Source: RGIG2560 sp964418385 (GTDB lineage: Bacteria > Patescibacteriota > Microgenomatia > UBA1400 > PJMF01). From it: 12,436 bases of DNA. The notes under the pieces are model-generated. The model saw only the letters and a list, made by a program, of their open reading frames with translations. It was not told the origin of the DNA and did no database searches. A program made the translations under genes and the position numbers. Positions 1-5,567 of this stretch are shown here, piece by piece. How positions within the stretch are numbered: the first letter of the stretch is position 1; every line of letters begins with the position of its first letter. Where the stretch lies: positions 1 through 12,436 of the forward strand of contig CAYQLH010000026.1 of assembly GCA_964418385.1 (NCBI GenBank), given 5' to 3'.

Positions 1-644
1 GTGGCCACACGCTTTTTGTCCGCGTCCACGATTACGGTCACTACGTCACTCTCGGCGAAACGCTCGACGACGCTGCCGGCGAAGCCCTCGATAAAATCGG
101 TCGTCTTCTTGGTCTCGGCTACCCCGCTGCTCCTGTGATCGAGCAACTCGCCAAATCTGGTGATCCTCGCCGTTACCCCTTCCCCCTCCCTCTCACCACG
201 CGTCACGATTTTGATCTCTCTTTCTCTGGACTCAAAACTCACGCTCACCACCTCCTGCACCAACTCGAATCCGAAGGACCGCTGTCTCGCACCCAACTGG
301 CCAGTTTTGCCGCTTCCGCTCAGGCCGGCGTTTTCCGCCACTTGCTGTACAAATTTGAAAAAATCCTCAAAACGCCTTCAATTTCACAAGATACACAGGT
401 GAAACACGTCCTTTTAGGTGGTGGCGTTGCTGCCAATCTCTATCTGCGCGCGCAGTTGCGCCTCTTGGCAAAAAAATACCATTTCACCCTGCACACCCCC
501 GCTACCAAAACGCTTTGTGGCGACAACGCCGCTATGATCGCCCTGCCCGCCGTGCTCAAGCTTCAACGTGGTCACATCGCCATCGCCGCTGAATTTGATC
601 GTCTACCCAATTATGCACTCGAATCGTGGGCACTTGAAAAATAA
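1..644 (+). CDS. tsaD: TsaD, tRNA N6-adenosine threonylcarbamoyltransferase (3' part)
   Basis: TsaD transfers the threonylcarbamoyl group to A37 of ANN-decoding tRNAs, acting in the cytoplasm with TsaB and TsaE. Only the C-terminal ~213 residues are present; reading begins with the codon at base 3 and the true start lies off the window. Family marks are visible in order: GHTLFVRV (rest of the SGGHT motif), LGETLDDAAGEALDKIGRLLGLGYP, LSFSGLKT, LLGGGVAANLYLR and CGDNAAMIA, whose Asp is a metal ligand in the family. Residue changes are modest (GGGVAAN where AGGVAAN is usual, CGDNAAM for CTDNAAM). It ends in TAA 33 nt before the convergent nrdR stop, and I see no strong terminator between them. 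An internal GTG at 135 is not a real start, because conserved family sequence is encoded upstream of it. Confidence 0.95.
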   Translation, partial: GHTLFVRVHDYGHYVTLGETLDDAAGEALDKIGRLLGLGYPAAPVIEQLAKSGDPRRYPFPLPLTTRHDFDLSFSGLKTHAHHLLHQLESEGPLSRTQLASFAASAQAGVFRHLLYKFEKILKTPSISQDTQVKHVLLGGGVAANLYLRAQLRLLAKKYHFTLHTPATKTLCGDNAAMIALPAVLKLQRGHIAIAAEFDRLPNYALESWALEK

Positions 645-677
645 ACAGCTTTATATCAAGAAAATATTACAATTTGA

Positions 678-1133
678 TCACTTTTTATCTATCAACGTTT
701 CCAACTCTTTTTGGAAATCTTCCAGGCTGTTAAAATCGCGATAAATCGACGCAAACAGCAAATAAGACAGCGCATCCAACTTTTTTAACTTTTCTATCGC
801 CAAATTGCCCACTTCCAAAGTTAAAACTTCCGTTTTGCCGCTCAAGCGCAGCTCGCGTTCCACTTCTGTCAGCAACGTTTCGATGTCTTCTCGAGAAACC
901 GGTCGTTTCCAAGTGGCTTTGACAATCCCACGTCGCAGTTTGTCTCGGTCAAAATTCTCTCGCCGCCCATCCTTTTTGATCACCACCACGCTCACGTCTT
1001 CCACCCGCTCGTAAGTGGTAAATCGCCGTCCGCAGCCTTCACAACGCCGGCGCCGGCGCACTGCCTCGTTATCTGGAGTTTCTCGCGAATCCAAAACTAC
1101 GCCCTGCTGACATTGACAATACGGGCACTTCAT
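678..1133 (-). CDS. nrdR: NrdR, ribonucleotide reductase transcriptional repressor
   Basis: NrdR senses ATP/dATP through an ATP-cone and represses ribonucleotide reductase genes. The 151-aa product has the usual length and both domains. The N-terminal zinc ribbon has Cys3 and Cys6 (MKCPYC) and Cys31 and Cys34 (RRCEGCGRRFTTYER). The ATP-cone covers about residues 49-140 (VVVIKKDGRRENFDRDKL, then YLLFASIYRDF near the end). It starts at an ATG that overlaps the TGA of the upstream membrane-protein gene (ATGA), so translation is probably coupled. It ends at TGA; the normal family length at this TGA argues that TGA is a true stop in this genome. No ribonucleotide reductase gene and no clear NrdR box is in the window, so its targets lie elsewhere. 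Confidence 0.96.
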   Translation of the reverse strand: MKCPYCQCQQGVVLDSRETPDNEAVRRRRRCEGCGRRFTTYERVEDVSVVVIKKDGRRENFDRDKLRRGIVKATWKRPVSREDIETLLTEVERELRLSGKTEVLTLEVGNLAIEKLKKLDALSYLLFASIYRDFNSLEDFQKELETLIDKK

Positions 1134-1654
1134 GGCAACTTGCCTCCTGCTGTCGCCAGCTCATCACTCATCCGTGTCACGCTCGCCTGTTGACTGTCGC
1201 TCATATAGTGTCGCAACCGGACGTACTCTTGCGCAAAATCACGATTGAGCGCTGACACCTCGCCCACCAACGCCCGCGCTTCTGCCAGGTGTTCCACGTC
1301 GTTATTGACGCGCAGCAAGTATTGATGTGCTTTCCCCAGCGTCACAAACGCCAACTCATTTTTGCCTTCGCGGAAAAGCGCGCCTGCCGCATTTAAGCGT
1401 TTTTTGGCCAAATTTTCGCGGATGACGATCTGCTCCACCGGCGACGACAGCTGCAAATGCACCCGGTCGTACACCGCCACCAACGGGTAAAAAAGATGAT
1501 CTGGCATCATCTCGTGGTCAAAATAAAGCACCCGTTCACCCGTCTGGGCGCGTGTCCCCGTCAGCGCTGTCAAAAGCGAAATCGCAAACACCGCTCCTCC
1601 AAAAGTCAAATTCACCACCGCGTACCAAAGATAATTACGCTTATTCTCCAACAT
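1130..1654 (-). CDS. Single-pass membrane protein, DUF5667-like
   Basis: Function unknown. The 174-aa product has a charged N-terminus, one transmembrane segment at about residues 9-31, and an outside or periplasm-side helical domain. The stretch from MMPDHLFYPLVAVYDRVHL (about 49-67) through residues of the type ENLAKKRLNAAGALFREGK to about residue 110 resembles my memory of the DUF5667 pattern (a P-x-x-x-xYPL start, then a helix with A-xRL-xEA). It opens a two-gene unit: its TGA overlaps the ATG of nrdR, so the two are co-transcribed. A perfect promoter lies ~45 nt upstream and an AAAGG Shine-Dalgarno sits 4 nt before the ATG. A link to dNTP control is not implied by sequence. The family assignment is a recollection that a profile search would have to confirm. 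Confidence 0.75.
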   Translation of the reverse strand: MLENKRNYLWYAVVNLTFGGAVFAISLLTALTGTRAQTGERVLYFDHEMMPDHLFYPLVAVYDRVHLQLSSPVEQIVIRENLAKKRLNAAGALFREGKNELAFVTLGKAHQYLLRVNNDVEHLAEARALVGEVSALNRDFAQEYVRLRHYMSDSQQASVTRMSDELATAGGKLP

Positions 1655-1698
1655 TTAGCCTTTATATCCATCTTTTTATCAAATCACAATTGCCACAA

Positions 1699-1727
1699 AT
1701 TATACCGCACCAGTGCCCAAATGTCAA
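1699..1727 (-). promoter_or_regulatory. Consensus sigma70 promoter of the membrane protein-nrdR operon
   Basis: Reading the minus strand, TTGACA (1727-1722) is followed by exactly 17 nt and TATAAT (1704-1699), a full match to both hexamers. The expected start point near 1692 gives a leader of about 38 nt with an AAAGG ribosome site before the ATG at 1654. A second TATAAA lies 6 nt before the same ATG, so a leaderless start is also conceivable but less well supported. Confidence 0.85.
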
Positions 1728-1795
1728 GGAGTGACTCGGTTTGATGACGTTGGTAACCGTGCCAATTCTACCCCCAATTCCTCGCAAATCTAGTG

Positions 1796-1801
1796 TATAA
1801 T
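1796..1801 (+). promoter_or_regulatory. -10 box for the 203-aa gene
   Basis: TATAAT sits 52 nt before the ATG at 1854, in the divergent spacer shared with the membrane protein-nrdR promoter. No convincing -35 hexamer is found 16-18 nt upstream. The context ATCTAGTG before the box resembles ATCTTAGTGA before the -10 box at 9419, which also drives a gene with a strong Shine-Dalgarno. Confidence 0.5.
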
Positions 1802-1853
1802 ACGCTCAACGTCGCAATACTTTATCAATCACTAGACGTGCCAGAAAGGAATT

Positions 1854-2465
1854 ATGATTGACCAAGCTAAACTCGATGCTTACATGGAAGAAGCCAAAAA
1901 AATTGAAAAGGGCCACCGCCTCGATCTCTCGTCTGACGAAGATCTTTCCATCGGCATCATGAACCTCATTTCTATCGAGGAGCATCTTTTTTTCACCGCC
2001 AACAAAACCGGTAAAAACTCGTATTACGAACTCCTCGCTCGCGTTCGCGACATGCGCAAAGAACTGCTCAAACTCATCATCAAAGATTACGAAGGGGAAG
2101 TCTGGTGTATCAGCAAACATTTACTCGCCTCGAGCATGCGCCTGATGGAAGTTGGCACCAAAGCGCTCGCCACCGATCGCGACCACGCTTATCACCTTTT
2201 TGAAATGTCTTACAATCTCTACAATCTCTTCTGGGCGCTCAATCTCAAACTCATCGACTCTAACCAAACCAGCAGCGACTTCACCACCGAGCAAAAAAAA
2301 GCACTCCTCGCTGACATCCAACAAGAAATGGACGTCGTCGCCGATAAAGCGGTCACTGCCACACCCAAAGACGCACACACCGCCGCTACCACCAAACAAC
2401 CTGCATCCACCTGGAAAAAACTCGCTACCACGCTCAGCAAAATGCTCGATTGCTGCCGCGAATAA
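1854..2465 (+). CDS. Conserved-looking hypothetical helical protein (203 aa)
   Basis: I do not know its function. The 203-aa protein is soluble, with no signal peptide or membrane segment. Residues 1 to ~150 are predicted mostly helical and look like a compact helical bundle: SIGIMNLISIEEHLFFTA (about 32-49), DYEGEVWCISKHLLASSMRL (about 78-97) and LFEMSYNLYNLFWALNLKL. From about residue 160 the tail is Ala/Thr/Lys-rich and probably disordered, ending in LSKMLDCCRE. The core resembles hypothetical proteins I associate with CPR genomes, a recollection and not a database result. The start is set by AGAAAGGA five nt upstream of ATG. The spacer behind it holds a short palindrome and the promoter of the next small gene. 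Confidence 0.85.
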   Translation: MIDQAKLDAYMEEAKKIEKGHRLDLSSDEDLSIGIMNLISIEEHLFFTANKTGKNSYYELLARVRDMRKELLKLIIKDYEGEVWCISKHLLASSMRLMEVGTKALATDRDHAYHLFEMSYNLYNLFWALNLKLIDSNQTSSDFTTEQKKALLADIQQEMDVVADKAVTATPKDAHTAATTKQPASTWKKLATTLSKMLDCCRE

Positions 2466-2469
2466 CGCC

Positions 2470-2483
2470 AGTGAAGCTTCACT
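2470..2483. terminator. 14-bp perfect palindrome, weak terminator or operator
   Basis: AGTGAAGCTTCACT is a perfect inverted repeat four nt after the stop of the 203-aa gene, followed by only TTT. It could be a weak intrinsic terminator or a binding site for the promoter at 2511-2519. The short T-run keeps confidence low. Confidence 0.35.
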
Positions 2484-2510
2484 TTTGCCATCCATTTTGC
2501 CACTAAGTTG

Positions 2511-2519
2511 TGGTACAAT
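2511..2519 (+). promoter_or_regulatory. Extended -10 promoter of the 63-aa gene
   Basis: TGG-TACAAT forms an extended -10 element 49 nt before the ATG at 2569. A -35 match at 17 nt is poor. The upstream ATTTTGCCA also precedes the -10 of the gene at 9463, so the two genes may share a promoter type. Confidence 0.5.
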
Positions 2520-2568
2520 ACACCTGGGGAAGCTCTCTGACAAAATTTATTTCAAAGGAGGCTGTCAA

Positions 2569-2760
2569 ATGTGCGAAAGCGACGCTTACGTCGGAAACGA
2601 CGTCTCGCCAGGCTACAACAGTGCCAACGATTGTCATCAATCAGGTTTAACAGGCAACAGTCAAGACAGCGCAACTACGGAGTATGACCGTCTCATGGTG
2701 ACTTTGCAAGATCCAGAAGTCGCCCACGCGGTCGCTGACTTTATCGCCCACTTTGAATAA
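2569..2760 (+). CDS. Small hypothetical protein (63 aa)
   Basis: Unrecognised. The gene stands out by its complete expression package: an extended -10 box, an AAAGGAGG ribosome site 8 nt before the ATG, a 63-codon frame to TAA, and an intrinsic terminator starting at the stop codon. The protein is acidic and Ser/Asn/Asp-rich in its first half (MCESDAYVGNDVSPGY, with Cys2 and Cys22). It then has a short likely helix, EYDRLMVTLQDPEVAHAVADF. No signal peptide or membrane segment is seen. The same frame is open far upstream to 2152, but that overlaps the 203-aa gene and lacks an initiation site, so the ATG at 2569 is the start. It could be a regulator or an antitoxin-sized protein; nothing in the sequence decides this. 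Confidence 0.75.
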   Translation: MCESDAYVGNDVSPGYNSANDCHQSGLTGNSQDSATTEYDRLMVTLQDPEVAHAVADFIAHFE

Positions 2761-2790
2761 GTGAGCGGAGCTTCCCCACTCACTATTTTT
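2760..2790 (+). terminator. Intrinsic terminator of the 63-aa gene
   Basis: AGTGAG (2760-2765) pairs with CTCACT (2779-2784). A C·A mismatch and a GG/CC extension lie inside the stem, which is followed by ATTTTT. The hairpin begins in the last base of the stop codon. Its complement may also stop transcripts running leftward from the tRNA gene. Confidence 0.7.
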
Positions 2791-2850
2791 CACGCTGACA
2801 TCAAGAAAAGCTGCCATGTACACACAATCAGCCACAGAAAAATATTCCTG

Positions 2851-2935
2851 TGCCCCAAGAGGGAATCGAACCCTCATGAGCGTAAAGCTCACCAGATTTT
2901 GAGTCTAGCGCGTCTACCAATTCCGCCATCGGGGC
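2851..2935 (-). tRNA. tRNA-Leu, anticodon CAA
   Basis: Read on the minus strand, the acceptor arms GCCCCGA and TTGGGGC pair fully with one G·T pair. The D-arm contains TTGGTAGAC, and the anticodon stem CTAGA/TCTGG holds the loop CTCAAAA, so the anticodon is CAA and it reads UUG. A long variable arm (GTGAGC TTTAC GCTCAT) marks a class II tRNA, and the T-arm is GAGGG TTCGATT CCCTC. Discriminator A73 is at 2851. The genomic sequence continues CAG, so CCA is not encoded and must be added. Length is 85 nt. It lies at the left border of the accessory region, but I found no copy of its 3' end elsewhere in the window that would mark an integration site. Confidence 0.96.
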
Positions 2936-2953
2936 CACAGACTCATGTGCCCT

Positions 2954-2962
2954 ATTATACCA
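2954..2962 (-). promoter_or_regulatory. Extended -10 promoter of tRNA-Leu
   Basis: On the minus strand TGG-TATAAT (2962-2954) lies 18 nt upstream of G1 of tRNA-Leu, the right distance for a short 5' leader trimmed by RNase P. No good -35 is seen, but the TGn extension can compensate. Confidence 0.65.
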
Positions 2963-3034
2963 CAAAATCCGCTTCACTGCAGGGCAATTCGCCCCACCCC
3001 ACCCTCCCCCGCCCACTTTTGCCAACTGCGCGCA

Positions 3035-3059
3035 GTTTGCAAAACTTCACGAAGTTTTG
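3035..3059. repeat. 25-bp direct repeat, left copy (flanks pseudo-Fic gene)
   Basis: This begins GTTTGCAAAAC and ends TTCACGAAGTTTTG, and matches 4068-4092 at 24 of 25 positions. Within it CAAAACTT-CACG-AAGTTTTG is a perfect 8-bp hairpin. It lies outside the promoter of the HTH-Fic-like gene, with the second copy just behind its stop codon. Confidence 0.85.
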
Positions 3060-3070
3060 TTTCGCCCGCC

Positions 3071-3105
3071 TTGTCAATATCACAAATTCCTACTTACATT
3101 GACAA
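3071..3105. promoter_or_regulatory. Inverted repeat over the -35 box, candidate operator
   Basis: TTGTCAAT (3071-3078) and ATTGACAA (3098-3105) are 8-bp perfect inverted arms 19 nt apart. The right arm contains the TTGACA -35 box of the HTH-Fic-like gene. A dimeric regulator bound here would compete with RNA polymerase, and the HTH protein encoded downstream is one candidate. That last step is inference. Confidence 0.4.
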
Positions 3106-3127
3106 AATGGCGCAAATTTGTTATAAT
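3099..3127 (+). promoter_or_regulatory. Perfect sigma70 promoter giving a leaderless mRNA
   Basis: TTGACA (3099-3104), a 17-nt spacer and TATAAT (3122-3127) match both hexamers completely. Only 7 nt (gcataat) separate the -10 box from the ATG at 3135, so the expected start point coincides with the start codon and no Shine-Dalgarno can be transcribed. Confidence 0.85.
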
Positions 3128-3134
3128 GCATAAT

Positions 3135-4037
3135 ATGCAGGAAGCAAATTTTAGCACTTATATTCGCGATATTACCGCCATCACCGGCTGGACTCACGCC
3201 GAGTTGGCCGCTCGTCTTGGCGTCCACACCGTCACTGTCAGTGGCTGGTTGCACGGTCGCTCCCTGCCACGCCGCTTTATTCTCCACGATCTGGCTTTCT
3301 TACATACTTGTTTCTTTTTCCCTGCCAAACTCTCCTCAGACGAAACTGCCCACTTGCTCGCCATTCCTTGCACCGCTGATACCATTTTGGCCAACACCAA
3401 CCGTCACCGTGAATTTCTGATCGCCGCTACTTATCACTCACTCGCTCTCGATCTTCACCCACTGACTATCAATCAAGTCCGAGGACTCGTCACCAGTGAT
3501 CACCCTTGTCGCACTCTGCCTTTAAGCGAACAAATCCTCATCAAAAACCACGCCGCCACTCTTGATTACCTTTTGCACACGCTCTCGCACCAAGGTGCCA
3601 GTTTTCACATCACGCCAGAGCTGATCCGCGAATTGCACTTGCGGCTTTTCAGTTCGCTGACTTTTGAAGCTGGCGTCTATCGCCAGGCAGCCTCTCGTTT
3701 GCCTGGTTTGGGACATTTTACCACCCACCTCCCCGCCCTCGCCCGCGAGTTTACCGCCACCACCAAAGATCCCTTCCAGACCATCACCGCCACCCACGCC
3801 GCTTTTTGCCAGCTCCTCCCCTTCGCCACCGGTACTCACTTAACCGCCAGGCTACTGCTCATCGCCGCTTGTCTTTACCATGAGTTAGTACCACCCATCA
3901 TCACCACCACCAATAAAAACCTCTACCGTACTGCCCTCACCACCTACGCCCAGACGCAAGATCTTGCCTTCCTGCGTGACATCATCACCGGCGGCAGCAT
4001 TTTCACCCGCACCCTGCTTTTCCCAGAAAACAGTTAA
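3135..4037 (+). CDS. HTH plus degenerate Fic-domain protein (pseudo-Fic)
   Basis: The 300-aa protein combines an XRE-like helix-turn-helix (about residues 6-50; HAELAARLGVHTVTVSGWLH) with a Fic fold. Fic landmarks remain: ITPELIRELHLRLFSS (159-174), EAGVYRQAASRLPG, DPFQTITATHAAFCQL and, after the active-site loop, ARLLLIAACL. The catalytic signature HPFxDGNGRxxR reads LPFATGTHLTAR (228-239). The catalytic His is Leu, the acidic residue is Thr, and the N, G and first R are lost. The inhibitory motif SxxxE(G/N), expected near TYHSLALDLH (99-108), has Asp for Glu and lacks the G/N. AMP transfer is therefore unlikely; a DNA-binding or ligand-sensing regulator is the better guess. ATG at 3135 is chosen because it lies 7 nt behind a perfect promoter; the in-frame ATG at 3126 overlaps the -10 box. 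It converges on the canonical Fic gene and sits between 25-bp direct repeats. Confidence 0.85.
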   Translation: MQEANFSTYIRDITAITGWTHAELAARLGVHTVTVSGWLHGRSLPRRFILHDLAFLHTCFFFPAKLSSDETAHLLAIPCTADTILANTNRHREFLIAATYHSLALDLHPLTINQVRGLVTSDHPCRTLPLSEQILIKNHAATLDYLLHTLSHQGASFHITPELIRELHLRLFSSLTFEAGVYRQAASRLPGLGHFTTHLPALAREFTATTKDPFQTITATHAAFCQLLPFATGTHLTARLLLIAACLYHELVPPIITTTNKNLYRTALTTYAQTQDLAFLRDIITGGSIFTRTLLFPENS

Positions 4038-4067
4038 AACTTCGCCCTCTGTCAAAAACTGTACGAA

Positions 4068-4092
4068 GTTTGCAAAAGTTCACGAAGTTTTG
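4068..4092. repeat. 25-bp direct repeat, right copy
   Basis: This is the second copy of the repeat at 3035, differing at one base (G for C at the eleventh position), which breaks one pair of the internal hairpin. It lies 30 nt behind the pseudo-Fic stop codon. An overlapping stem is also possible (AAACTTCG near 4037-4044 with CGAAGTTT at 4064-4071), so the copy may double as a terminator. Confidence 0.85.
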
Positions 4093-4108
4093 CGGTTTTC
4101 CTCAATAC

Positions 4109-4180
4109 ATCCACACTTTCCGCCAAACCGTTGACAACCCAACCGCAAACGTCCACACTTTCGCTTAATCCGTTTCCAAA
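4109..4180. repeat. Repeat block A: two TGTCCACAC-type units
   Basis: Unit 1 (4109-4138) has CCACACTTTCCGCCAAACCG followed by TTGACAA. Unit 2 (4151-4180) has GTCCACACTTTCGC, then a diverged half with CCGTTTCCAAA. Both belong to the family seen at 5349-5500 and 7118-7227, in the same orientation. Unit 2 runs into the last five codons of the Fic gene (stop codon at 4165-4167), so the repeat supplies part of that protein's C-terminus. Confidence 0.8.
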
Positions 4181-5307
4181 AACAGCTCTAGGTATCGCTG
4201 GTAAACGTACTTTTTCTTGTTGTCTGCTGCAGGCTCTAAAATCCCCAACTGCTCCAGCCGGTGCAACATCTTGTAAGCTCCTTGGCGACTATAACCCGTC
4301 CAGGCAACAATGTCCTCCAACCCAATCCGCGGTACTCGATACAAGTTTTTGATCACCGCCAAAGTTTGTGGGGCTGCTGCTTGACCCAGCGAACGCACTT
4401 TATCCAGATCTTCCTCCCGCAGCGCAATAATCCGCCGACACGTCTCGATAGACGACGTTGCCGTTGCTCCCACTGCATCCAGGAAAAAATCCACCCACTC
4501 CTCCACCTGACCGTGATGATAAGCCTCCAAAAGTGTATAGTACAAATCCTGCTGATTTTTAAACGCGCTGGAAAGATACAAAATCGGTACCTGCAACAAA
4601 TGCAGCTGAGTAAAATAAATCGTCAGCAACATCCGCCCAGTACGCCCATTACCGTCCAAAAATGGGTGAATTGTCTCAAATTGGGCATGCAACAGCGCCG
4701 CCTTGATCAAAGGCAAATCGTTTTGGTCATCATGCAAGTATTTCTCCCAATCGCCCAAGGCTACTTGCATTTCCGGCACTGGTGGCGGCACAAATCTCGC
4801 TCGCTCGATATCCCGCCCACCAATCCAATTTTGCGTCCGCCTGAATTCACCCGGGCAGGCAAAATGACTTGATCGTGCTCGCGTCATCAAGATCTCGTGT
4901 AATTCTCGGATCAAGCGCAAAGACAGCGGCAATTCTTGCACTCGCCGCAAACCATAATTAAGCGCCTTGATGTAATGCAAAATGTCATCTACATCTGCTG
5001 GTACCGTCTCGCCAGGTTGCACATTCACCGCTTCCACCGCATCCACCATCGACGCCATCGTGCCCTCAATCTGACTTGACGTCGCCGCATCCTTGCGCAC
5101 AAACATCTCCAGGAAAGCATCACGATCTGGCAGCAAGCGCGCGATCTCATCCAACCGACCCAGCAGATAAATCATCTGCGTATGCTTGGCAATCATTTCA
5201 CGCGACCAATCAATCCGAATACACGCCGGGAACTCCGCCGGCACAAAGGCCCGAAAGCCATGTGGTTGTCTGATCAAAGTGCCAATCTTTAACTCATTCT
5301 CCATCAT
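4165..5307 (-). CDS. Fic-family AMP-transferase, class II, with C-terminal winged helix
   Basis: Fic enzymes transfer AMP, and sometimes other nucleotides, from NTPs to hydroxyl groups of target proteins. The 380-aa product has three parts. A Fic_N region (about 10-100) carries the inhibitory-helix motif S77-S-Q-I-E81-G82, marking a class II, self-inhibited Fic. The Fic core has the intact signature HPFLDGNGRTGR (214-225), with catalytic His214 and nucleotide-binding residues all present. A C-terminal winged-helix region (about 318-376; LEDIVAWTGYSRQGAYKMLH) suggests DNA binding or dimerisation. This layout is common in chromosomal Fic proteins such as the Shewanella type. The first of two tandem ATG codons lies 7 nt behind a TATACT -10 box, again implying a leaderless message. 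It converges on the pseudo-Fic gene, and its last codons overlap a repeat unit. The target is unknown. Confidence 0.95.
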   Translation of the reverse strand: MMENELKIGTLIRQPHGFRAFVPAEFPACIRIDWSREMIAKHTQMIYLLGRLDEIARLLPDRDAFLEMFVRKDAATSSQIEGTMASMVDAVEAVNVQPGETVPADVDDILHYIKALNYGLRRVQELPLSLRLIRELHEILMTRARSSHFACPGEFRRTQNWIGGRDIERARFVPPPVPEMQVALGDWEKYLHDDQNDLPLIKAALLHAQFETIHPFLDGNGRTGRMLLTIYFTQLHLLQVPILYLSSAFKNQQDLYYTLLEAYHHGQVEEWVDFFLDAVGATATSSIETCRRIIALREEDLDKVRSLGQAAAPQTLAVIKNLYRVPRIGLEDIVAWTGYSRQGAYKMLHRLEQLGILEPAADNKKKYVYQRYLELFLETD

Positions 5308-5314
5308 ATTCTAC

Positions 5315-5343
5315 AGTATACCATAAACCGTTTACAAAATCAA
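5315..5343 (-). promoter_or_regulatory. Fic gene promoter, leaderless
   Basis: On the minus strand TTGATT (5343-5338), a 17-nt spacer and an extended -10 TGG-TATACT (TATACT at 5320-5315) are followed by GTAGAAT and the ATG at 5307. The 7-nt gap leaves no room for a leader or ribosome site. Confidence 0.75.
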
Positions 5344-5348
5344 GTTTT

Positions 5349-5500
5349 TGTCTACACTTTCTGCTAAATCGTTTACAAATGTCCACCACGTGTCCACACT
5401 TTCCGCCAAACCGTTTACAAATTTTCCAATTTGTCAACACCCCGTTGACAAACCGCCAAAACTGTCCACACTTTCGCCAAAAGTGTTGACAAAGTCTACC
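5349..5500. repeat. Repeat block B: four units incl. perfect hairpin
   Basis: Unit 1 is at 5349-5379 (TGTCTACACTTTCTGC...GTTTACAAA) and unit 2 at 5390-5421 (TGTCCACACTTTCCGCC...GTTTACAAA). Unit 3 is a perfect hairpin, TTTGTCAAC-ACCCC-GTTGACAAA (5430-5452). Unit 4 (5464-5492) forms a 12-bp stem with a single C·T mismatch around loop CGCCA (TGTCCACACTTT / AAAGTGTTGACA). The 45 bp at 5456-5500 are identical to 7183-7227. Units 2-4 occur in the same order and spacing in block C, so the two blocks are ~110-bp direct repeats flanking the AT-rich three-gene cassette. No frame across it looks coding. Confidence 0.9.
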
Positions 5501-5567
5501 ACACCTATTCTACCCATCTGCGTGTACATTTCACACAGTTTCAGATAATGACAATTAAGCCAACTAC

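Noticed and set aside
678..1133. TGA read as glycine (Gracilibacteria/Absconditabacteria code)
   Set aside because: nrdR and dnaB end at TGA at normal family lengths, and no conserved protein here contains an internal TGA.
2152..2568. Upstream extension of the 63-aa gene frame
   Set aside because: It overlaps the 203-aa gene in another frame, with a low-complexity Pro/Ser translation and no initiation site.
2851..2935. tRNA-Leu as an integration site with a duplicated 3' end
   Set aside because: No copy of the tRNA 3' half was found elsewhere in the window; the other border could still lie outside it.
2828..3025. Minus-strand frame with MAELVDALDSKS-type peptide
   Set aside because: This is the well-known false translation of a tRNA-Leu gene; the tRNA fold at 2851-2935 explains it.
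5349..5500. DnaA-box cluster or replication origin
   Set aside because: TGTCCACA and TTGTCAACA each miss the TTATnCACA consensus by one or more bases, dnaA is absent, and the units are better explained as hairpin repeats.
5348..5548. Plus-strand frame MSTLSAK... and the similar frame at 7117-7635
   Set aside because: They are translations of the repeat blocks. The second also runs into dnaB in antisense. There is no ribosome site or promoter, and the similarity of the peptides comes from the DNA repeats.
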